A stretch of DNA of 5,890 nt from an uncultured Oscillospiraceae bacterium (GCA_947628975.1 CANRBW010000104.1:1-5890), one strand, 5' to 3'; counted from the stretch's first letter, positions 1-4,940 are shown. Numbers and translations are program-made. Notes: a model not told the origin generated them from the sequence alone.

Positions 1-1072
1 CCCCGCCGTCAGGCCGGGCCCCGTGGGGGTAGAAGAAGATGGAGGTCTCTCCCACCAGACTGCCCACCTCGTCCAGCCAACGCTGGGTGTCCTCCTGGGT
101 CTTCTCCAGGGAGCGGTTGGTGAGGTTCACATGGCCCCAGGTGTGGGAGCCGAAGGTCCAGCCCGTCTCCCGGAGCCGCCGGATGATGGGCCGCACCGCC
201 GCCCGCTCCCGCAGACGCTGGAGCTCCCAGACCACCTGCTCGTTTCCGGACAGGGTGTGGTCGGTTTGGGTGCGGTAGCCCAGGATGCCCTGGTAGCCGG
301 TGAGGGAGAGACAGCCCTTGGCCCCGAAGGGGGAGAAGTCGGGGTGCTGACGGACGAACTTGTCCAGGATGGTGATGGCGTCCAGGTCCTGGGTGAGGAA
401 GGTCTCCTGGGTGTAGGGGTCGGTGCACTGGGCCCAGATCTCCCCGTCCTCCCCCAGGACCAGTTTGGAGGTGAAGCCCTGCTCCAGCATATAGTCGTAG
501 TAGTTGGTGTCGTCATAGGAGAGGATCAGGGGCTTTTTGCCCGCGGGGACGGCCAGGACCTGGCGCTCCATCCGGGCGGTGCCGTCGGGGTCGGTCACCT
601 CTTTCCACACCTGGTTGATGTCCACCAGCACATAGCCGTTGTCGTAGATGCTCTGGAGGATCTTGTTGTACTCGTCCACCGTCACCATCCAGTCGTCCAG
701 GCCCTCCCGCTGGCTCTGGGAGGCGGGGCAGTCGTGGAAGGCCCACTGGGGGTAGGCGATGACCGGGTGGAAGAAGAGGTGCTCCACCACCTGGTTGGTC
801 CCCCAGGCCACATAGCCCTCTGGGATGGGGTCGGGCTCCGCCGGGTCGGCGGTAGTCTCCGCGCCGGAGCCGTCCTCCGGGGCGGGGCTGTCGGGGAGCT
901 GCGGGGTGGGGGTGGCGGTGGGGGTCAGGGTGGCCTCCGGCGGCTGGGCATCCCCGGCGGCGGCCAGGATCTGGGAGCGGCCGATCCCCTCCGGCCCGCC
1001 GCCGCAGGCGGTGAGGAGCAGGACCGGCAGACAAAGCAAGGCCAGCAGGCGGATCAGCGGTCCGCGGGACAT
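1..1072 (-). CDS. Polysaccharide-deacetylase-like (NodB-fold) lipoprotein, C-terminus cut off by window edge
   Basis: Partial: 357 complete codons from the ATG at 1072, no stop before the left edge. The start is fixed by an AAGGAGG ribosome site (1081-1087) 8 nt upstream. Residues 1-23 form a lipoprotein signal: basic start, hydrophobic core, lipobox L20-T21-A22-C23, so C23 should be lipidated and the protein anchored outside the membrane. A Pro/Thr/Ala-rich tether covers about residues 40-75. The rest resembles NodB-type carbohydrate esterases (family 4), which remove acetyl groups from peptidoglycan or other glycans using a metal held by Asp and two His. Visible motifs are S185-Y-D-D188 (motif 1, usually TFDDG), H310-T-W-G-H314 (motif 2, HxxxH) and Y348-P-H-G-A-R353 (motif 3-like). 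Motifs 1 and 2 are about 120 residues apart, far more than the roughly 50 usual in the family, so the domain carries an insertion. Fold call fairly secure; substrate and activity unknown. Confidence 0.82.
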   Translation of the reverse strand, partial: MSRGPLIRLLALLCLPVLLLTACGGGPEGIGRSQILAAAGDAQPPEATLTPTATPTPQLPDSPAPEDGSGAETTADPAEPDPIPEGYVAWGTNQVVEHLFFHPVIAYPQWAFHDCPASQSQREGLDDWMVTVDEYNKILQSIYDNGYVLVDINQVWKEVTDPDGTARMERQVLAVPAGKKPLILSYDDTNYYDYMLEQGFTSKLVLGEDGEIWAQCTDPYTQETFLTQDLDAITILDKFVRQHPDFSPFGAKGCLSLTGYQGILGYRTQTDHTLSGNEQVVWELQRLRERAAVRPIIRRLRETGWTFGSHTWGHVNLTNRSLEKTQEDTQRWLDEVGSLVGETSIFFYPHGARPDGG

Positions 1073-1110
1073 GGCGGATCCCTCCTTCAACGTCGAATTC
1101 TGTCCCCTCC

Positions 1111-1139
1111 ATTATACAGGAAAGGGGCGGACAATGCAA
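1111..1139 (-). promoter_or_regulatory. Sigma-A-type promoter of the deacetylase-like lipoprotein gene
   Basis: Read on the minus strand: a weak -35 TTGCAT (1134-1139), a 17-nt spacer and a perfect -10 TATAAT (1111-1116). A start of transcription near 1104 would give a leader of about 30 nt that includes the ribosome site at 1081-1087. It lies just beyond the terminator of the ribosomal-protein operon, so the lipoprotein gene is probably an independent unit. Confidence 0.65.
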
Positions 1140-1149
1140 CGCGGGGCGT

Positions 1150-1187
1150 AAAAAAACTCCGAACGCCGGTATGTGACGTTCGGAGTT
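1150..1187 (-). terminator. Intrinsic terminator of the rpsF-ssb-rpsR operon
   Basis: A perfect 11-bp inverted repeat (1177-1187 with 1155-1165, AACTCCGAACG arms) encloses an 11-nt loop. On the minus strand it is followed directly by seven T residues (1156-1150). It begins about 21 nt after the rpsR stop. There is no T tract on the plus-strand side, so it works in one direction only. Confidence 0.92.
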
Positions 1188-1208
1188 GGAACTATGTTCC
1201 CCGGGCCT

Positions 1209-1454
1209 TCAGTCGGTGACGTAGGGCAGCAGGGCGATCTGGCGGGCCTGCTTGATGGCCACGGTCAGCTGGCGCTGGTGCATGGCGCAGGTGCCGGTGG
1301 TGCGGCGGGGGAGGATCTTGGAGCGCTCGGAGATGAACTTCTTCAGCCGGGCGGCGTCCTTGTAGTCGATGTGCTCGATCTTATCCACGCAGAAGGTACA
1401 GACCTTGCGGCGCTTGCGCCCGCGGGGGCGCTGTTCCCGTTGTTCCATAGCCAT
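1209..1454 (-). CDS. rpsR: 30S ribosomal protein S18, zinc-type (C+)
   Basis: Complete, 81 residues, the normal size for bacterial S18. S18 sits on the 30S platform as a partner of S6 and contacts 16S rRNA. Family signatures are clear: a basic N-terminus (RGRKRRK), HIDYKD (28-33), LKKFISERSKILPRR (37-51) and the C-terminal block AIKQARQIALLPYV. C19-x2-C22 and C56-x2-H59 form a probable zinc site, i.e. the C+ form rather than the cysteine-free form of Bacillus subtilis. The start at 1454 is preferred over a second ATG two codons later because the AGGAG at 1463-1467 is 8 nt from the first. It is the last gene of the operon, 53 nt after ssb, and is followed by a strong terminator. Confidence 0.97.
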   Translation of the reverse strand: MAMEQREQRPRGRKRRKVCTFCVDKIEHIDYKDAARLKKFISERSKILPRRTTGTCAMHQRQLTVAIKQARQIALLPYVTD

Positions 1455-1473
1455 GGTGATAACTCCTTTCGCG

Positions 1474-1490
1474 GCCCGGTCCGGCCGGGC
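1474..1490 (-). other. Short G+C-rich hairpin between ssb and rpsR
   Basis: GCCCGG (1474-1479) pairs with CCGGGC (1485-1490) around a 5-nt loop. On the mRNA it ends about 6 nt before the rpsR ribosome site. It has no U tract, so it is not a terminator. It could adjust rpsR translation or mRNA stability, but nothing in the sequence proves a role. Confidence 0.35.
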
Positions 1491-1507
1491 ACAGTAAATT
1501 CGTTGGG

Positions 1508-2026
1508 TCAGAAGGGCAGCTCGCCGTCGTCGTCGTCCAGCTCGGTGAACTGGTCCTTGTCGGTGGCGGGAGCGTCATAGGCGCTCTGCTGGGGGGCGGA
1601 GTACCCGCCACGGGGGGGATAGCCGCCGCTCCGGGGCTGGGAATCATAGCCGCCGCGCTGTTCGTAGCCGCCGCGCTGCTCGAAGCCGCCGCCGTCGCCA
1701 TCCCGGCGGGAGTCGCCGAAGTAGATGTTGTCGGCCACCACCTCGGTGGCGCTGCGGCGGTTGCCGTCCCGGTCGGTGTAGGGGCGGATCTGAAGCCGGC
1801 CCTCCACCACCGCCATGCGGCCCTTGGAGAAGTACCGGGAGACGAACTCGGCGGTGTTGCGCCAGGCCACGATGGTGATGAAGTCGGCCTCCCGCTCGCC
1901 GGTCTCCTTGTTCTTGCGGTCCCGGTCCACGGCGATGCGGAAGGTGGCCACCGGCAGGCCGGCGGCGGTCTGCTTCAGCTCCGGGTCCGCCACCAGACGG
2001 CCCATCAAAAGAATCCTGTTGAGCAT
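1508..2026 (-). CDS. ssb: Single-stranded DNA-binding protein SSB
   Basis: Complete, 172 residues, close to the usual SSB length. SSB coats single-stranded DNA in replication, repair and recombination and recruits partners through its C-terminal tip. The OB-fold fills about residues 1-105: MLNRILLMGRLVADPEL at the start, then VATFRIAVDR, DFITIVAWRNTAEFVSRYFSKG and VEGRLQIRPYTDRDG. A flexible Gly/Tyr/Gln/Arg-rich linker (about 108-152) includes a near-duplicated FEQRGG/YEQRGG unit. The protein ends in the classic acidic tip DDDDGELPF. The reading frame is open further upstream, but those codons are rpsF in another frame. The ATG at 2026 is chosen because the OB fold begins there and GGAG lies 7 nt upstream, overlapping the rpsF stop (TAAGGAG). 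This spacing implies translational coupling with rpsF. Confidence 0.97.
   Translation of the reverse strand: MLNRILLMGRLVADPELKQTAAGLPVATFRIAVDRDRKNKETGEREADFITIVAWRNTAEFVSRYFSKGRMAVVEGRLQIRPYTDRDGNRRSATEVVADNIYFGDSRRDGDGGGFEQRGGYEQRGGYDSQPRSGGYPPRGGYSAPQQSAYDAPATDKDQFTELDDDDGELPF
1649..1684 (-). repeat. Tandem 18-nt repeat in the ssb linker
   Basis: Two adjacent 18-nt units (1667-1684 and 1649-1666) match at 16 of 18 positions and encode F/Y-E-Q-R-G-G twice (residues 115-126). The repeat is in frame inside the disordered linker, so a change in copy number would alter linker length without breaking the gene. Confidence 0.8.
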
Positions 2027-2037
2027 GGCGCCTCTCC

Positions 2038-2337
2038 TTACTTCCCGTCGTTGCAGACGATGATGGACCGCATGACGCTGTCGTTGATGCGCAACTGACG
2101 GTCCAGCTCGGCGGGCAGGTCGGGGGTCGCGGTGAAGGTCATCAGGACGTAGTACCCCTCGGTCAGGTCGTTGATGGGATAGGCCAGATGGCGCTTGCCC
2201 CACTCGTTGACCTCCCCCAGGGTGCCCTTGCTCTCTACCAGAGCCTTGAACCTCTCCACCAGGGCGGCGGTGGCCTCCTCGGTCAGGTTGGGATCGAGGA
2301 TGTACACCACCTCATAGTTGCCGTTGATCTTTGCCAT
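2038..2337 (-). CDS. rpsF: 30S ribosomal protein S6
   Basis: Complete, 99 residues, typical for S6. S6 binds S18 and the central domain of 16S rRNA in the 30S subunit. Family features: YEVVYILDPNLTEE near the N-terminus, an amphipathic helix (about 20-37), the W46-G-K-R-H-L-A-Y-P-I block, GYYVLMTF (61-68) and a C-terminal LRINDSVMRSIIV strand. It lacks the glutamate-rich tail that is modified in some proteobacterial S6 proteins. The start at 2337 is supported by family alignment and by GGGAGG (2349-2354) about 11 nt upstream. An in-frame ATG at 2406 would add 23 residues but has no family support. First gene of the rpsF-ssb-rpsR operon. Confidence 0.97.
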   Translation of the reverse strand: MAKINGNYEVVYILDPNLTEEATAALVERFKALVESKGTLGEVNEWGKRHLAYPINDLTEGYYVLMTFTATPDLPAELDRQLRINDSVMRSIIVCNDGK

Positions 2338-2351
2338 GTTTTCGTGCACCT

Positions 2352-2411
2352 CCCTATGGTCTGATGGCCTCCGGTCAGGCCGGAGGCAAGGAATGGGCTC
2401 GCCCATAAAGG
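2352..2411 (-). promoter_or_regulatory. Structured rpsF leader, candidate S6:S18 autoregulatory element
   Basis: On the mRNA, an 8-bp hairpin (GCCTCCGG at 2387-2380 with CCGGAGGC at 2374-2367, loop CCTGA) sits inside a possible outer stem. The outer stem pairs CCUUUAUGG (2411-2403) with CCAUAGGG (2359-2352), leaving one bulged U. Its 3' arm includes the first bases of the rpsF ribosome site. Leaders of rpsF in many bacteria carry an RNA bound by the S6:S18 complex for feedback control. This structure is in the right place, and CCG triplets are present, but I could not confirm the conserved bulge arrangement. Confidence 0.45.
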
Positions 2412-2422
2412 CAAGCCCTATT

Positions 2423-2450
2423 ATTATACCGAAATTTTCCCGCTTGTCAA
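2423..2450 (-). promoter_or_regulatory. Consensus sigma-A promoter of the rpsF-ssb-rpsR operon
   Basis: On the minus strand: a perfect -35 TTGACA (2450-2445), a 16-nt spacer and a perfect -10 TATAAT (2428-2423). The likely transcript start is near 2416, which gives a leader of about 79 nt. The match fits a strongly expressed ribosomal-protein operon. Confidence 0.9.
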
Positions 2451-2508
2451 GCCTTTGCCCGGAGATTTCCCCTGTTTTTTCCGGCAAACGCCGGTTTCGG
2501 CCCAAACC

Positions 2509-2537
2509 TTGCAAAGATGGACAAGGTGTGGTAAAAT
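2509..2537 (+). promoter_or_regulatory. Promoter of the queT-galU unit, with extended -10
   Basis: TTGCAA (2509-2514, 4 of 6 consensus) is followed by a 17-nt spacer and TAAAAT (2532-2537, 5 of 6). A TG at 2529-2530 makes an extended -10. Transcription would start near 2544, right at the first stem of the structured leader. It faces away from the rpsF promoter, and the -35 elements are about 58 nt apart. Confidence 0.75.
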
Positions 2538-2541
2538 ACAC

Positions 2542-2666
2542 TTGACTGGTTTCCACACCCAGTCCAACCGCCGGAGAGAGGGCCGCCGGTCACGCCGCGC
2601 TTCGTGACCGGACAGGGACCTCCGGCGCTGTGCCAGGCGCGGGCACTCTAAACAAAAAATGGAGGT
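2542..2666 (+). promoter_or_regulatory. Candidate preQ1 riboswitch (possibly class III) in the queT leader
   Basis: The leader of queT is strongly structured. Seen directly: stem GACTGG (2544-2549) with CCAGTC (2559-2564); an 8-bp stem 2569-2576 with 2620-2627 that encloses a perfect 9-bp hairpin (2586-2594 with 2603-2611); a 5-bp hairpin 2630-2634 with 2642-2646; and an A-rich strand (2651-2659) leading into the ribosome site GGAGGT (2661-2666). The first loop (UUUCCA, 2550-2555) can pair with UGGAGG (2660-2665), making an H-type pseudoknot that hides the ribosome site. The segment ACCTCC (2618-2623) is also fully complementary to it. PreQ1 riboswitches use H-type pseudoknots and control queT-family genes; class III is known from Ruminococcaceae-type bacteria. 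Class and ligand are inferred from gene and architecture, not from a consensus match. Confidence 0.6.
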
Positions 2667-2674
2667 ACGTTGTC

Positions 2675-3202
2675 ATGCGAAAGTTCACCGTCCGGGACCT
2701 GACCCTGGCGGCCATGGTGGCCGCGCTGTACGCTGTGATGTGCTATTTTGGGGACATCTTCGGCCTGACCTTTGGCCCGGTGCAGCTCCGCTTCGCCGAG
2801 GCGCTGACGGTGCTGCCCTTCCTCTACCCGGTGGCCGCGCCGGGGCTGACGCTGGGGTGCCTGATCGCCAACCTGCTCTCCCCCTACGGGCCGCTGGACC
2901 TGGTCTTCGGCACCCTGGCCACCGCCGTCGCCGCCCTCCTCACCGCCCGGACGCCGAACCGCCGCCTGGCCCCGCTGCCCCCCATCCTGGTCAACCTGGT
3001 CCTGCTGCCCCCCATCTGGGCCTGGGCGGAGGCGGGGGCGGTCAACGGCGCGTTCTTCACCGCCCTGGGGGTCAACGCCCTCACCTTCGCCCTGGGCGAG
3101 GCCGCGGTCTGCTACGGGCTGGGGCTGCCGCTGCTGAAACTCCTGGAAACCATCCCGGTCACCCGCGCCATGATCAATTCGGAAAGAAGGCTGACGTCAT
3201 GA
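2675..3202 (+). CDS. queT: QueT-family queuosine-precursor ECF transporter S component
   Basis: Complete, 175 residues. It should be the substrate-binding membrane subunit of an energy-coupling-factor importer that takes up preQ1 or a related queuosine precursor, working with EcfA, EcfA' and EcfT encoded elsewhere. Family marks: an N-terminal basic stretch then helix 1 (LAAMVAALYAVMCYFG), the FGPVQLRFAEALTVLPFL block (33-50), YPVAAPGLTLGCLIANLLSP, YGPLDLVFGTLAT (71-83) and four further hydrophobic segments to about residue 160. The ATG at 2675 is chosen because GGAGGT lies exactly 8 nt upstream; the frame stays open to an upstream GTG at 2630 that lies inside the leader structure. The stop overlaps the galU start (ATGA). 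The structured leader and the queT-type product support each other. Confidence 0.92.
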   Translation: MRKFTVRDLTLAAMVAALYAVMCYFGDIFGLTFGPVQLRFAEALTVLPFLYPVAAPGLTLGCLIANLLSPYGPLDLVFGTLATAVAALLTARTPNRRLAPLPPILVNLVLLPPIWAWAEAGAVNGAFFTALGVNALTFALGEAAVCYGLGLPLLKLLETIPVTRAMINSERRLTS

Positions 3203-4068
3203 AGGTCCGCAAAGCCGTCATCCCCGCCGCCGGACTGGGCACCCGGATGCTCCCCGCCACCAAGACCGTGCCCAAGGAAATGCTGCCCATGGTGGACAAG
3301 CCCGCCATCCAGTACATCATCGAGGAGGCGGTGGCCGCCGGGATCGAGGACATCCTCATCGTCACCAACCGGGCCAAGTCCGCCATGGACGACTACTTCG
3401 ACTACTACCCCGAGCTGGAGGACCGCCTCAACGCGGCGGGGAAGGACCGGGAACTGGCCGAGGTCCGCCGGGCCGCCGACCTGGCCAACATCTTCTACGT
3501 CCGCCAGAAGGAGACCAAGGGCCTGGGCCACGCCATCGCGCGGGCCCGCCGCTTCGTGGGGGAGGAGCCCTTCGCGGTCCTGCTGGGGGACGACATCATG
3601 CGCGCCCGGACCCCGGTCATCGGCCAGCTCATCCAGGCCGCGGAGAAGTACCAGTGCTCCGCCGTGGGGGTCCAGCAGGTGGCCACGGAGGCGCTGAGCA
3701 AGTACTGCTCGGTGAAGGTGGAGCCCCTGGAGGAGCGGATCTTCACCGTCAGCGACGTGGTGGAGAAGCCCCGGCGGGAGCAGATCTTCTCCAACTACGC
3801 CATCCTGGGCCGCTATGTGCTCCCCCCCGGCATCTTCGACGTGCTGGAGGACCTGGAGCCCGGCGTGGGGGGCGAGATCCAACTCACCGACGGTCTGCGC
3901 CGGCTCTGCAAGCGGGAGAAGATGGTGGCGGTGGACTTTGAGGGCCGCCGCTACGACACCGGAAACATCAGGGGATTTTTGGAGGCCACCATCGACTTCG
4001 CCCTGGACCACCCCACCACCGGCCCCTGGCTCAAGCGATTTTTGCGGGAAAAAGTCCGGGAGCTGTGA
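3199..4068 (+). CDS. galU: UTP--glucose-1-phosphate uridylyltransferase (UDP-glucose pyrophosphorylase)
   Basis: Complete, 289 residues, the usual GalU length. It makes UDP-glucose and pyrophosphate from UTP and glucose-1-phosphate in the cytoplasm, feeding glycolipid, teichoic-acid and exopolysaccharide synthesis and galactose use. Motifs: the nucleotide-binding loop AAGLGTRMLPATKTVPKEML (10-29), DKPAIQYIIEEAVAAGI (33-49), LLGDDI (128-133, metal-binding Asp), VEKP (188-191), YAILGRYVLPPGIFDVL (200-216), GGEIQLTDGL (224-233) and YDTGN (252-256). The start is the ATG at 3199, which overlaps the queT TGA; only a modest AGAAGG ribosome site precedes it, so coupling to queT is likely. The frame is open far upstream, but that part is queT read out of frame. 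One oddity is SKYC (167-170) where many relatives have SKYG. Confidence 0.96.
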   Translation: MKVRKAVIPAAGLGTRMLPATKTVPKEMLPMVDKPAIQYIIEEAVAAGIEDILIVTNRAKSAMDDYFDYYPELEDRLNAAGKDRELAEVRRAADLANIFYVRQKETKGLGHAIARARRFVGEEPFAVLLGDDIMRARTPVIGQLIQAAEKYQCSAVGVQQVATEALSKYCSVKVEPLEERIFTVSDVVEKPRREQIFSNYAILGRYVLPPGIFDVLEDLEPGVGGEIQLTDGLRRLCKREKMVAVDFEGRRYDTGNIRGFLEATIDFALDHPTTGPWLKRFLREKVREL

Positions 4069-4077
4069 GTTTCCCTC

Positions 4078-4105
4078 TTGCGTTTTTTCCCCAGTGTGCT
4101 ATACT
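4078..4105 (+). promoter_or_regulatory. Probable promoter of the FMN riboswitch-ribU unit
   Basis: The -10 TATACT (4100-4105) carries an extended TGC (4097-4099). The -35 TTGCGT (4078-4083) is weak, with 16-nt spacing. Transcription would start near 4112, about 20 nt before the aptamer. No convincing terminator separates it from galU, so read-through from upstream is also possible. Confidence 0.6.
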
Positions 4106-4130
4106 GTTGCCGGGACAACTGAATACCAAT

Positions 4131-4253
4131 GTCTTTGGGGCGGGGTGCGATTCCCCACCGGCGGTATAGTCCGCGACCCTTTTCCGCCCCCGCGGAAAAG
4201 GCTGACCCGGCGCGATCCCGGGACCGACAGTGACAGTCTGGATGGAAAAAGAC
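4131..4253 (+). promoter_or_regulatory. FMN riboswitch aptamer (RFN element)
   Basis: A clear match to the RFN element. The closing stem P1 pairs GTCTTT (4131-4136) with AAAGAC (4248-4253). The conserved core runs through TTTGGGGCGGGG, CCCCACCGGCGGTA and CCGCGACCC on the 5' side and ACCGACAGTGACAGTCTGGATGG on the 3' side (given in segments). P2 is GGGG (4142-4145) with CCCC (4153-4156). The variable stem is an exact 10-bp helix (4178-4187 with 4192-4201). A further arm pairs 4206-4210 with 4218-4222. FMN binding is expected to lower expression of the riboflavin transporter gene downstream. Confidence 0.96.
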
Positions 4254-4273
4254 GCGTGTAAGGACGTTTTTTT
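4246..4273 (+). promoter_or_regulatory. Candidate alternative (anti-P1) helix of the FMN switch
   Basis: AAAAAGACG (4246-4254) can pair with CGTTTTTTT (4265-4273) over 9 bp, including one G-U pair. This would use up the 3' strand of aptamer stem P1. A second option, GTGT-GAC (4256-4265) with GTC-ACAC (4274-4283), would take the 5' arm of the terminator. Either would form when FMN is absent. This is inferred from complementarity only. Confidence 0.4.
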
Positions 4274-4276
4274 GTC

Positions 4277-4320
4277 GTAACACCTGGAAGGCATATGGCT
4301 TTTCAGGTGTTACTTTTTTT
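4277..4320 (+). terminator. Intrinsic terminator of the FMN riboswitch expression platform
   Basis: GTAACACCTG (4277-4286) pairs perfectly with CAGGTGTTAC (4304-4313). The helix extends inward, with wobble pairs, to about 16 bp around the loop ATATG (4293-4297). Seven T residues follow (4314-4320). It lies between the aptamer and the ribU ribosome site, the normal place for transcriptional control by FMN. Confidence 0.93.
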
Positions 4321-4339
4321 CAAAAGGAGAGCGTTACCC

Positions 4340-4939
4340 ATGCCAACCGTCAAGACCGACCGTGTCCGCGCCGCCGCCGTCACCGCCATGCTGTCCGCCG
4401 TCGCCTTCGTCCTCATGTTCCTGGATTTCTCCCTGCCCTTCCTGATCCCCTCCTTTGTGAAAATGGACTTCTCCGAGCTGCCCGCCCTGCTGGCCGCCTT
4501 CGCCCTGGGGCCGCTGTGGGGGGCGGCGGTGTGCCTGGTGAAGAATCTGCTCCACCTGCTGATCACTACCACCGCCGGGGCGGGGGAGCTGGCCAACTTC
4601 CTGCTGGGGCTCTGCTTCGTGCTCCCGGCGGGGTGGTTCTACCGCCGCCATAAGACCCGGGGCAGGGCCCTGGCCGGGGTGCTGGTGGGCGCGGTGTGCA
4701 TGGCGGTGGCGTCGGTGCCCATCAACTACTTCGTCACCTACCCCGTCTACGCCCGCTTTATGCCCATGGACGCCATCCTGGGGATGTACCGGGAGCTGCG
4801 CCCCTCCGCCAACGGCCTGCTGGAGTGCCTGGTCCTCTTCAACGCCCCCTTCACCCTGCTGAAGGGCGCGCTGACGGCGGTGCTGTGCTTTTTGGTCTAC
4901 AAGCCCCTGTCCCCCATCCTCCACGGCGGGGCGCGGTGA
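4340..4939 (+). CDS. ribU: Riboflavin ECF transporter S component RibU
   Basis: Complete, 199 residues. It should be the membrane subunit that binds riboflavin and, with a shared EcfA/A'/T module, imports it. About six hydrophobic segments are visible. Family marks: MDFSELPALLAAFALGPLWG (42-61), LVKNLLHLL (66-74), GAGELANFLLG (80-90), VPINYFVTYPVY (126-137) and LFNAPFTLLKG (166-176), all regions typical of RibU proteins. The start at 4340 has AAAAGGAGA (4322-4330) about 10 nt upstream. An in-frame ATG at 4295 lies inside the terminator hairpin and is rejected. The FMN riboswitch immediately upstream independently supports riboflavin as the cargo. Confidence 0.95.
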   Translation: MPTVKTDRVRAAAVTAMLSAVAFVLMFLDFSLPFLIPSFVKMDFSELPALLAAFALGPLWGAAVCLVKNLLHLLITTTAGAGELANFLLGLCFVLPAGWFYRRHKTRGRALAGVLVGAVCMAVASVPINYFVTYPVYARFMPMDAILGMYRELRPSANGLLECLVLFNAPFTLLKGALTAVLCFLVYKPLSPILHGGAR

Positions 4940-4940
4940 G

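Noticed and set aside
23..1219. Long open frame on the plus strand (398 codons) opposite the deacetylase-like gene
   Set aside because: Low-complexity Gly/Val/Leu-rich product with no recognisable domain; it is the expected antisense shadow of a G+C-rich gene that has its own promoter, ribosome site, signal peptide and motifs.
2393..2406. Small hairpin ATGGG-CTCG-CCCAT in the rpsF leader
   Set aside because: Only 5 bp and in conflict with the larger outer stem proposed for the leader; kept as an alternative fold, not a feature.
2475..2500. Hairpin CCGGC-AAAC-GCCGG next to T6 as an intrinsic terminator
   Set aside because: The T run lies before the stem on the plus strand and becomes an A run after it on the minus strand, so neither direction gives stem followed by U tract.
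3112..4011. Minus-strand open frame of 299 codons opposite galU
   Set aside because: Antisense shadow of galU, whose motifs are unmistakable; the product looks random and His/Leu/Gly-rich.
4046..4088. Possible terminator after galU: GGGAAA (4046-4051) with TTTCCC (4070-4075), then T6 at 4083
   Set aside because: Only 6 bp with an 18-nt loop, overlapping the coding end, and the T run starts 7 nt after the stem; too weak to call.
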